Assembly (NCBI GenBank): GCA_032718865.1
Contig: JALUTQ010000027.1
Location: forward strand, 620,001 to 684,000
Direction of reading: 5' to 3'
Source: Tilletia caries
Taxonomy: Eukaryota; Basidiomycota; Exobasidiomycetes; Tilletiales; Tilletiaceae
Length of the DNA stretch: 64,000 nucleotides
This document shows, piece after piece, positions 34,187 to 43,789 of this stretch. Each line of letters starts with the position of its first letter. Positions within the stretch are counted from its first letter, which is position 1. The notes beneath the pieces were generated by a model. That model was not told where the DNA came from, made no database searches, and saw only the letters and a program-made list of their open reading frames with translations. The position numbers were made by a program, and so were the translations under genes.

Positions 34187-36664
34187 AGAGTTTTTTGCTG
34201 GTTTTTCCTCAAATTTTCTGTCATTATTTCCGCTTTTTTCCCCCTTCGATTCCAGGGCCATCCCATCCCGCACAGGCCAAGAAACCCTTCTACATATTTA
34301 CCACCACGCACCGGTTCAATTTACTCGTCGACGATCGGTGGAAGGTTGACTCTCTTGTGATGGCGCCACGTGGTAATCCCACGTGGACTGTGCTCAGTGT
34401 TTCGAAGTATCCTTGAGTCTTGAAGGACCAGATTTTTTTTAAAACATCCTGCAGATTTCATCATACTATAGTCTATAGTAGTAGTATAATACTTAAATTC
34501 TTCCTTCTCAAACGCAATCCAGGCAAAGACAATATACTATGGTAGTGCTATGCTAGTGCTATAGTAATAGCATATGCATACTTTACTCTATAGTGCTACC
34601 ATATACTATCGTAGCAGTATAGTATAATTGGCAGGAAGTATAGTATACTGATGAGCATATGTATACTATGGTGCTAATTTATACTATCGTAGGAGTATAG
34701 TATAATTTTCAGGGAGTATAGTATACTATGGGTATACTATAGTACTTTGAGACGACGTGCTCGGGGTCTCGGACCAAAAATTGGTGCTATAGTATACTGT
34801 ATACTATAACCTCCGCCAGATTTTTGAAATAGTATACAGTATGTTTTTCCAAAAAAAGCCGCCGCCATAATCGCCCACGGGTGACTGCCCACGGGCTTAC
34901 GAATTGAGCCCAGCAGGGTCACGGTGATCCGTTCCTCGTCGTTGAGTTCCGAGCTAGTCCAATTTTTCTGCCCCCCTGCCGCCGATTGACGTCCAATCGC
35001 CAGGGCGTACTCCTTGAGTACCCGCTCAGTCGTGTCTGCACCCGGCTGTCCGGCTATGGCTGCCTGAACGGCCTCTTTGAGCGCGGGGCTCGAGTCGATG
35101 AGGTTCCGTTCTGCAGCTGCCATGGCTGACTTGCTTGTGCCGGCGGCAGAAGCTGTGGCGCGCCAGGTCGAAGCTTGAGCTGTGGGAGTTGCCGCGGACC
35201 CATCCCTCGCGTTCGCCAGGTCAATGGCCTGGAAGTCACTTTGGTACGTGGTTGAGGCGAGGTTTGAGTACCGGGAGTGGCCCATTAGGTTCCGCAGCTG
35301 ATGAGCTTGAAGTACCGTGGCCCAGAACGTCGCGAATCCGCGCCGGAACATGACGGAGGTGACCGTGGGCCATCCAAGGGCCTTGGACAAGCTGCCGAGG
35401 AAGGACTGTGTCTGATTCTCCGTCATCGGCGCCATCTCGAGAGCGAGCCAGGGAGCAAGTGCGCTGCTGTCGAGCGAGGTGCGCCGAATCGTGGTGCCGG
35501 GTTGCTTCTTCTTTCGTTTCTCTTATCGCTGCTCGGCGGTGAGGGTCTTGTCAACTGCCTTCTTCTCTCGGTTGAGCATTGCCAGCACGGGCGCGTTCGC
35601 AGCCTCCGGGGCTGCCAAATTGATGCGCACGCGACCACCCTCCGCCTTTGAAATCAACGCTTTCGCCTTCTTGACGTCAAAGCAATCGTTCACCTGGTCC
35701 GCATCCAAGACGCCGAGCAGCTGACCCCACACCACCATCAGCAAGGGAAGGTCCTCATGCTCTCGGCCTCGAGTCTTGAGTGAGGGAACAAAGGCCCTGG
35801 TGGCGATGGTGGCGTTGCCTTGCTGTCCTTTCCGCTCGAACCAGGTTGCCGGTTGCCCACATCTCGAACGTGGGTCCCTCGTCGTCCCATCCTGAAAGCC
35901 ACAGCTCTACGTCGCCCCAGCGCCAGAAACGATCTGTAGTGCAATGTAATCCATACTCAGCTTCAGATTCCATAGGCAATCAGATGCCCCTCATACTCAC
36001 CGTCGTGCTTCGTTTTGACGAGGTCGCCGATCCTGACGCCCATGGTGAACTGCGCAAGAAAGAAGATCGTCTTTGCCATACGGACGACAAACCCGCCAGT
36101 CGTCGACTGCCGAGGATCTGTTGTGAAAAAGCAAGATCTAAAGGGAATGAATGTGATGAGGCGATGAGAAGAGGACGATACAAGATGAGATTTATGGAGA
36201 GACTCACCCGTTGGAGATCCTCGTAGCTTATGGTAGTCCTGACTCCCCGAACGTTGGGAAGGATGTTTCCGCGCCCAAGGACTTCGATGTACCGGCGAAG
36301 CTGCTGCCGTACATTCGTTGTCTTAACGTCCAGGCGAAAATCTATTTGCAGCATCGTCACCAGTTTTTCCATCACGCTCATCGCGGTGGTGACCGTTAGA
36401 GGCTGGTCGGACTTTGCTGGCATTTCCTTCAGTTCCGCCTGAAAGAGATCGTCAGACGCCCCGGCGCTGTTGATCCCGAGGGTGAAAAAGGAATTTGGGA
36501 GTGGCGCGCCCCACGACTGGGCGCGGGAAGTGCATGTTTCTGCCCACTGATGGCAGCGAATTCGACGGCTGCGGGGGGTGGTGCGGGCTCTTTATTGTAT
36601 TAGTCAGCAGAATTTAGCCCCCCATTGTCGGCGCAATGATGAATGAACGATTCCCGGACAGGGA
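34187..36664 (-). mobile_element. Array unit 5 (2478 bp, no TRIM)
   Basis: Layout as unit 1. Like unit 1 it has one extra A in the run near 36487, which shifts the frame near the recombinase N-terminus. Confidence 0.85.
34737..36535 (-). pseudogene. Crypton-like tyrosine recombinase, unit 5
   Basis: As unit 1, no TRIM. Shares the extra A near 36487, the 7-bp duplication and the in-frame TAA. An additional A lies in the intron near 36126. Confidence 0.75.
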
Positions 36665-38008
36665 AGAGTTTTTTGCTGGTTTTTTCCTCAAATTTTCTGT
36701 CATTATTTCCGCTTTTTTCCCCCTTCGATTCCAGGGCCATCCCATCCCGCACAGGCCAAGAAACCCTTCTACATATTTACCACCACGCACCGGTTCAATT
36801 TACTCGTCGACGATCGGTGGAAGGTTGACTCTCTTGTGATGGCGCCACGTGGTAATCCCACGTGGACTGTGCTCAGTGTTTCGAAGTATCCTTGAGTCTT
36901 GAAGGACCAGATAAAAACATCCTGCAGATTTCATCATACTATAGTCTATAGTAGTAGTATAATACTTAAATTCTTCCTTCTCAAACGCAATCCAGGCAAA
37001 GACAATATACTATGGTAGTGCTATGCTAGTGCTATAGTAATAGCATATGCATACTATACTCTATAGTGCTACCATATACTATCGTAGCAGTATAGTATAA
37101 TTGGCAGGAAGTATAGTATACTGATGAGCATATGTATACTATGGTGCTAATTTATACTATCGTAGGAGTATAGTATAATTTTCAGGGAGTATAGTATACT
37201 ATGGGTATACTATAGTACTTTGAGACGACGTGCTCGGGGTCTCGGACCAAAAATTGGTGCTATAGTATACTGTATACTATAACCTCCGCCAGATTTTTGA
37301 AATAGTATACAGTATGTTTTTCCAAAAAGCCGCCGCCATAATCGCCCACGGGTGACTGCCCACGGGCTTACGAATTGAGCCCAGCAGGGTCACGGTGATC
37401 CGTTCCTCGTCGTTGAGTTCCGAGCTAGTCCAATTTTTCTGCCCCCCTGCCGCCGATTGACGTCCAATCGCCAGGGCGTACTCCTTGAGTACCCGCTCAG
37501 TCGTGTCTGCACCCGGCTGTCCGGCTATGGCTGCCTGAACGGCCTCTTTGAGCGCGGGGCTCGAGTCGATGAGGTTCCGTTCTGCAGCTGCCATGGCTGA
37601 CTTGCTTGTGCCGGCGGCAGAAGCTGTGGCGCGCCAGGTCGAAGCTTGAGCTGTGGGAGTTGCCGCGGACCCATCCCTCGCGTTCGCCAGGTCAATGGCC
37701 TGGAAGTCACTTTGGTACGTGGTTGAGGCGAGGTTTGAGTACCGGGAGTGGCCCATTAGGTTCCGCAGCTGATGAGCTTGAAGTACCGTGGCCCAGAACG
37801 TCACGAATCCGCGCCGGAACATGACGGAGGTGACCGTGGGCCATCCAAGGGCCTTGGACAAGCTGCCGAGGAAGAACTGTGTCTGATTCTCCGTCATCGG
37901 CGCCATCTCGAGAGCGAGCCAGGGAGCAAGTGCGCTGCTGTCGAGCGAGGTGCGCCGAATCGTGGTGCCGGGTTGCTTCTTCTTTCGTTTTTCTTGTCGC
38001 TGATCGAG
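36665..38008 (-). mobile_element. Array unit 6, truncated
   Basis: Only the left 1.34 kb is present. Identity with the other units stops at about 37990-38008, inside the recombinase gene, where unrelated sequence takes over. The codon that is TAA in units 1-5 is CAA here. Confidence 0.8.
37277..38008 (-). pseudogene. Crypton-like tyrosine recombinase, unit 6, C-terminal part only
   Basis: Retains the catalytic C-terminal domain from EKRKKKQPGTTI to IWRRL, including FRRGFVTFW, GHSRYS and the Tyr. The upstream part is replaced by foreign sequence. The codon matching the TAA of the other units is sense (CAA). Confidence 0.7.
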
Positions 38009-38360
38009 CTCGATGGCTGCATCTGCCGCCGCAGCTTCTCTGGACCCGAACGAGCAGCTCATCCAACAGGCCCAACGACGCGTCCGGAACGAAGCCAGTG
38101 GCCTCTCTATCACACAGAAAGTCATGCTGACCAACCTCTTCCGGCATGACCTCACGACGGTGTGGACTGTGGACGTATATGGCCATTGGGGATAATGAGG
38201 ATGAGTTCCGACTTCCGGTTGGCTTGGCTGAGCGTTGTGCTGTGATCAAAAACAATTTGATCATCCCTCCACATGACTTGAGCCCCGCGTGGCAAGTCAA
38301 GCAGATTGCGCTCAGCTAGCGCACGGTAGTAACGGTACTGAAGTACAGGAGCCACTTACC
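38009..38360 (+). pseudogene. Unassigned coding-like fragment at the array's right edge
   Basis: Plus-strand reading gives AAASLDPNEQLIQQAQRRVR, then SGLSITQKVMLTNLFRHD and, after a one-base shift near 38160, YMAIGDNEDEFRLPVGLAER and IIPPHDLSPAWQVK. The amino-acid pattern is protein-like but I do not recognise the family. Because it abuts the broken unit 6, it probably belongs to another insertion or a broken gene. Confidence 0.35.
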
Positions 38361-38842
38361 ACGTGAATGACTGTTGCTTCACGTGACTTCTATTTTGCGC
38401 GCACGCCTACACCGCCAAATGAGGTCGAGCTCTCGGGAGATACTCCGGCGAAAATAGCTCGGGAAGGGTTACACAGAGTCTCAGAAATATATTCCCGAAT
38501 AACTTCTCGCGAGTGTTTCCTGAGCATGGCTCCGGAGTATTCGGGAACCCCAGGCTCCGGAGCACAGTGAGAGCGCTCGAGAAATTTGCGACTGCAACAG
38601 GCTTGACTTCGTCTGGGTATTCTGTCCTCTCCGCTGCGTGCGACTCAATTCCATGCACGCATTTCATTGTTTCCGACTCTTGAGCAACAAAGTTTTGGCA
38701 GCAGTGGTATATAATTTACATTCCACGGGCAGTCTGGTGGTGTAGGTCTCTGAGGCTACCCGCACAGGCCAACACCATGCTCAATAAAGTAAGCTACTTC
38801 ACTAATCTTGATGGCAGAAATTCCTCCTCCAAACCTCCAGTA
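38361..38842. other. Intergenic with a weak CGGAG-word patch
   Basis: At 38425-38570 there are scattered CTCCGGAGTA-like words reminiscent of the CGGAGTACGGAG element family, but no terminal repeats. No gene seen. Confidence 0.35.
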
Positions 38843-39055
38843 GGTTTTCTTCTCTTTTTTCTTTCTTTTTCTTTCTTTTTCTTTTCTTTTCTTTTCTTTT
38901 TCTTTTCTTTTCTTTTCTTTTCTTTTCTTTTCTTTTCTTTTCTTTTTCTTTTTCTTTTTCTTTTTCTTTTTCTTTTTCTTTTTCTTTTTCTTTTTCTTTT
39001 TCTTTTCTTTTCTTTTCTTTTCTTTTCTCTTCTCTTCTTTTTTCCCTTTTTTCTT
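38843..39055. repeat. Long TTTTC/TTTTTC microsatellite
   Basis: About 200 bp of alternating CTTTT and CTTTTT units, interrupted only near its ends. All lysine- or phenylalanine-rich open frames here are products of this tract, not genes. Confidence 0.95.
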
Positions 39056-39284
39056 GCTTGCAAAATAAACGGCTGTGTATTCTTCCATACATAATCGGTA
39101 CTACTTCATCTATTTTTGTCGCAATTCTAGTAAATGTAACAAGTGCTTTTCATTATTTATGAATGATGCAAATAATATATTTTGGTGAATGATGAATCAG
39201 ATCACAACATTACGACGACTACGCCGATAGCATCTTTACAAAACAGGATGCAGATCAATTTCCTTCTCAATCATCCTTTGGAGC

Positions 39285-39335
39285 TAAGGATGCACACGAA
39301 GATCTCCGGCCAGCCGGAGTAGGGGCCCATCCTTA
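39285..39335. repeat. Tiny inverted-repeat remnant (TAAGGATG...CATCCTTA)
   Basis: A 51-bp sequence with the termini of the CGGAGTACGGAG hAT family and the words CCGG..CCGGAGTA inside. No 8-bp duplication is visible. Probably an internally deleted copy. Confidence 0.45.
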
Positions 39336-39659
39336 GTTGTCAGTGACTCTAACGATTGATGATGCTGCATGCCGAGACCGTAGACTAGACCGTATGTCTT
39401 TGCTGCTGTCAACTAGAAGGAGCAGACGCTGACGTGGGGCAATGTGGTGAACCCCAAATGAACGACTGTGAAGGCCTGAGTAGAAAGGTATGTCAGTATG
39501 TGGCTGTTTGAGGTGGAGCTCCGTGTCCCTCTCAATTCTCACCCACTCCCTTCATCATCATCTTCTCCTTGACGTGGTTAAATCGCAAGACTTGTTTCTC
39601 ACAAGCCCTCGCGAGTCGCGACCTTCCAGTATCTGTCCCGCTCCAGCACCTTGAGCGAG

Positions 39660-40371
39660 TAGCGACCAGGCTCAAGCTGTTTGTTCATTATCTAATTATC
39701 TAAAAATGATGCAACAAGAAATAAGGTATTTTGCTAAACCGGATTACAAAATTACGACAATTGCCGACTTACTGTTGACTAGTCACTAGAGAGTGACCCT
39801 GTTGATAATGACATTTGCCTCTATTATCGAGTACACTACCAATCGCCCTGTTATAAATGTTCATAGGATACTTAATTCTATAATAACTATATGTCTACAT
39901 TTATCCCACTATTTATGAAGTTAAAATATCTCCTTCACTAATTGCAAATACCTGTCAAACTCTAGTCTCTAAGTCCCTCTATATTTGGTTTTATTGTTGT
40001 TGTTATTTTTTTTTCTTCCAAAATCTCGAGTTTCAAATGCCAATTATTCTTAGGGCTCGGCCCTCGGGAGGGAAGTAGGCGTAGCGGGTATTCCTATGGC
40101 CTATACCTTCTTACGCTATTGTTATTATACGACATGTACGCTATGTAATTTTTTATTTAATTACGCTGCAAAGTGCAAAGGGCAAAGGCTGCGTGCGGTT
40201 TAAAGTTTGAACTTTGAATGACATAATCACATAAGTCTTTTTACATTTAATGTCTCAAACTAAGGTAGGTGGTGTAATACTCTTATGTCTAATATTTTAA
40301 TTGTAATAAAGGCCAAATTACCCGTAGCCCGTAGGCCGTAGGGCGTTAATCATTAAAATGTACAATCGGGA
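39660..40371. other. AT-rich island, possible mitochondrial-DNA insert
   Basis: A sharp drop in GC content relative to the flanks, with poly-T runs and isolated GC-rich clusters (AGGGCTCGGCCCTCGGGAGG near 40052; GTAGCCCGTAGGCCGTAGGG near 40324) like those scattered in fungal mitochondrial DNA. No gene is recognised in it. The origin is inference from composition only; an ordinary AT-rich transposon remnant is the alternative. Confidence 0.35.
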
Positions 40372-42721
40372 CTAACTAGTATCACGGCTTCTGCACCTGT
40401 CGCCGGGATGGGCACCTGCAAGAAGTTGGGTGGTGGGCCGAGGTTGAGCAGCTTGGCGCCTGCGGCCTGCGGGGACGGTAGCGGGCGTAGCGACGAGCGC
40501 GTTGGGCATGGCGAGCAGTCGGCGGTCCTCTACTCTGGGCAAAGTAGGCGCGTCTTTGGCTGCATTGTCAACCTTCACGGAGGCGATCTCATCATCGGTA
40601 AAGCGAACGACGACGCACGCTGGGCAGACGCCGTCGTCGAACCGCCCACGCGCCCTCATCACATCCTACCCCTCCCCCGGCTTCTCGTTCCTTGAAGCCG
40701 ACCCGTGTGTGTGTGCCTGCTGCCGCAGCTGTGGCCCAAGGATGGGTCCCGGTGCCTTGTCGGATCTTGTTAAGGATCAGAACCGAGCTCGTCTCCTCTC
40801 CGCTCAGGGTTCTCACAGCAAGCTGCTTCAGACCCCCTGCAGCCGACTGCCGTCCCAACGCTGCGAGGTACTCTTGCACTACAGCTCGGAGCGCAACGTC
40901 GTTCTTGTCCTTGCCCTCCTTTGCTGCTCGTACCGCCGTCTTGAGGGCCGGACTCGAGTCAATCAGACTTTGGTTCGCGGTGTCAACGCCGGAAGAGTGA
41001 CTTGAGGCGGCCGAGGCTGTAGAACGCCAGGCCGTAGTGGAAGCAGAGACGGGGGTGACGCCGTCCCGGGGGTTTGAGAGGTCGATGGCTTGGTAGTCGC
41101 TTTGTTATGTTGTCGCGGCAAGGATTGAAAACCGCGAGTGTCCCATCAGCGCGCGAAGCTGGTGCTCGCTGATCCGGGTCATCCAGAAGGTGGCAAAGGC
41201 GCGACGGAACATGAGCGTGGTTAGCTTGCTCCAGCCGAAGTCTTGCTGCATCCTCTTGAGGTATTCGAAGGACTGGTCTGCGGTCATTGGCCCCAGCGCG
41301 AGAGATAGCCAGACCGGACCATCCGACTCCTTGCTGAAGGCCGAGCGAGCCGCGCTCTTCGCAGGCTGCTTGGTTCGCCTCTTCTCCTTCCGCTCCTCCT
41401 TGGTCAGGGTCTTGTCCTTGACCGCGCACGGGAAAACTGCGAGCACCGGTGCTTGCAGTGCGGCTGTGTCGGCGAGCTCGAGGCGAAACCGTCCCTTGGT
41501 CGAAGACTTGAGGAGAGCTTCGGCGGCTGCCTTGGTGAAACAAGCGTCGACTTGACTCCTCGTCATCGTTCCCATGACCTTCCCCCAAGACCACCAAAAG
41601 CAAGGACAAGTCTTCGTACTCCCGTCCAGCTGTCGTCAGGGTGGGGACGAAGGCTCGGGTAGTCTTGGTGGCGTCGCCCTGGTGTCCCTTCCGCTCCCAC
41701 CACGTGACCCACATCTCAAATACCGGGCCCAGATTATTCCAACCCGTCAGCCAGAGCTCCACATCTCCCCATCTCCAGGCACAATCTGTGAAGTGACTCG
41801 ACAGTTAGTATCGAGCTGAGCTGACGTTTGAGGAACAGAAAGGAGTGAACAAGCTGACTCACCGTCGTGATGAGTGGGGACCAGATCACCGATTCGGAGA
41901 CCCATGGTGAACATCGCCAGGATGAAAATGGTCTGCGTGACCCGCATGAGCCAGCCACCCCTGTTCTGAACACGCGGATCCATCGTGTAAAGAAGCATCT
42001 GCAGATGCGAAAGAGGAAGTGTGAAAGTCAGTTCGATTGCTGGTAGCCGGCAGGAGATGTATCATGTAGGCACCATTGACTTACCTTCTGCATGTCCTCG
42101 TAGCTGATCGTGGATCGCTCTCCCCGCACGTTGGGAAGGACACCATGTGGACCGAGATAGTCGATGAAACGACGCAGTTGTTGGCGAAGATTGTCCTTAC
42201 GAACGTCGTGCTCGAAGTCCACGAGGAGCACAGTGATTAGCTTCTCCATGACCGAGATCGCTGTTGTTGTAGTCAGCGGCTCGTCAGACTTTGGGGCATG
42301 TGCTGCACCTCGGCCTTGAATCGATCTTCCTCTCGGCCCGATGACGTTCCCGGTCCAAGGTGGGGAAGGAATGACGAGGTCCTGCTCGATGAAGGCCGGG
42401 AAAGTGCTTGTTGCGGCCGATGCCGCATGCGGCATAGATGTAGATGAATGCACGCAGCTCATAAAGCCTCAAGGACTTCTGCCGAATCTAGGTCGAGGCG
42501 AGCTGCCGTTCCTCGTCTGTGGGATGATCGAGATCGGCCAATCTGCCGGAGAAGTGTCGAGTGAGTACGTACTCCTCGTAGGCGCGGCGGACGCGGGTCA
42601 TGAAGCTTCTGGTCGAGTCGGCGTAGACCCGATCAATGATGCCGCCGAGCTGCTTCTCCCAGTTCGGGCCCGCAACTGAATCCGCTGCCGCGATGCGCGC
42701 AGCTAGACTAGACCTTGCCAT
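40372..42721 (-). pseudogene. Second, single-copy Crypton-like recombinase (diverged)
   Basis: Homologous along its length to the array recombinase but clearly diverged. Order on the minus strand: an N-terminal core-binding part (MARSSLAARIAAADSVAG, RSFMTRVRRAYEEYVLTRHF) from 42721, then PLTTTTAISVMEKLITVLLV, STISYEDMQK, MLLYTMDPR to MGLRIGDLVPTHHDG (Arg I), WRWGDVELWLTGWN, FEMWVTWWERKG, ADQSFEYLKRMQQDFGWSK, MFRRAFATFW, LRALMGHSRFS. The nucleophile position is a stop: TTY of the array reads TT then TAA here (TAC to TAA, near 41105). The reading continues beyond it (QSDYQAIDLSNPRDG, SLIDSSPALKTAVRAAKEG). A further frame change lies near 41560. No tRNA-derived core was found at its ends. Confidence 0.75.
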
Positions 42722-43029
42722 GACTTGCTCGAGTGGGTGGATTGTGGTTTCGGAACAGACCGGTGACTGGGGTGGCCGGGCGAGCGACGAGGACACAGAA
42801 AAGGATAGAGAGTGGATGATGACGAGAACAACGGGGAGGGCAAGGAAGGAAAGAGGAGCGAGCAGCGAGGGCCGAGGAAGAAAGCGAAGGCGAAGACGCG
42901 TCGGCGGCGGGCGGGCGGAACAAGGACAAGAGCTGAAGAGCAAGGACTGAGACAGAGGACGAGGTTGAAGGCCGGCCGGAGGGTAGGTGTCACCGAGGCC
43001 GGGCGGAGGCGGGGCCGGCAACTCTGCAA

Positions 43030-43517
43030 GTGTCGAGTGGATTTCAACTTTTGTATAATTCCGTCGGAACGCGGAGCTGGTTTTTTTTCAGCTCTGTCTT
43101 AGTCTGCGGAGGCGGAGCTCGCCTCAAAAAGTCAAAATTCCGGCGGAATTTGGAAGTGCGGAGGCGGAGCCCTCCGCGTTACTCCGGGGACAACCTTAAC
43201 AGGAGTACGAAGCGCGAGATTGTCACATCCCTGGCGTACGAAGTGCGATGAGAGATGGAGCAAACTTTTTTGCCGGTCATTTTAGAAATATTTTCGGGTC
43301 TCAGGTCGTCAATAAGGATGAGCACAAAGTAAGCCCCGAATCTACTTCGCCGGAGCGCCCCGATTATCCGGGACCACACTCCGGGAGAGCCGGGAGTACG
43401 GAGTGAGAATCAGGATTTTATCTCAATGTTGTTGGAGAACAGAGCTGGCGTTTGAGAATCGCAGTAAATTTCCCGGAGCACGGAGCTGACCTTTAGGCGT
43501 TGCGAAAATTATCCTTA
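43030..43517. repeat. Degenerate CGGAGTACGGAG-family sequence
   Basis: Repeated words GCGGAGGCGGAGC, CCGGAGCACGGAGCTG and GGAGTACGGAGTG. The part from 43313 begins TAAGGATGAGCAC and ends ATCCTTA at 43517, like the family's termini, but the flanks show no 8-bp duplication. Left of it, 43030-43312 carries older related words. Read as one or two decayed hAT MITE copies. Confidence 0.55.
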
Positions 43518-43789
43518 GGTAAATCTACACCCTCTGGTTTTTTTTTTCACACCACCCTCCCCCCCGCAAGAGCAGCAACACGCAGCTGCGCAACCCGTTT
43601 AGGTTTGCAATCCACATCTGAGTTCTGACAGCACGCCTTTTGGATCTGTGTTTAAGATATCCAGACCAGTCATCAAGCAACATTAAGGCATACATGTTTC
43701 TTGCTACTTCGCATTGCCTGTTTATATCCCATAAACTCGTGGCTTCAAAACGTCTGGGGCACACTCTGGCTCAGAAGCCAGGCCCCCAG

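Larger units (their letters stand above)
22494..38008. repeat. tRNA-anchored head-to-tail array of Crypton-like elements
   Basis: Five complete units and one truncated unit in the same orientation. Each junction carries CGATTCCCGGACAGGGA, identical to the 3' end of the tRNA-Glu gene (starts at 22494, 24968, 28035, 31103, 34170, 36648). Spacings are 2474, 3067, 3068, 3067 and 2478 bp. The longer period is explained by one 586-bp TRIM insertion. Units are nearly identical but distinguishable by single-base variants and indels (for example AAGAACTGTG in units 1 and 6 against AAGGACTGTG in units 2-5), so the array is not a simple assembly duplication. Each unit has, left to right, a pyrimidine-rich leader, an AT-rich TATAGTATAC-word block and a minus-strand tyrosine recombinase gene. 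Confidence 0.9.

Noticed and set aside
22494..38008. Regular repeat spacing considered as a CRISPR-like or satellite array
   Set aside because: Units are 2.5-3 kb, carry a gene and are bounded by tRNA-derived cores; nothing resembles short spaced repeats.
22494..38008. Assembly artefact as the cause of the tandem repeat
   Set aside because: Units differ by a TRIM presence/absence polymorphism, by private indels and by shared and private base variants, so they are distinct copies. Copy number could still be wrong.
37277..38155. 292-codon fusion frame taken as a longer recombinase
   Set aside because: The N-terminal 50 residues come from unrelated sequence beyond the array break, which reads as protein on the opposite strand.
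38425..38570. A further CGGAGTA-family MITE
   Set aside because: Only scattered words, no terminal inverted repeats and no target-site duplication.
38756..39094. Lys-rich and Phe-rich open frames
   Set aside because: Translations of the TTTTC microsatellite.
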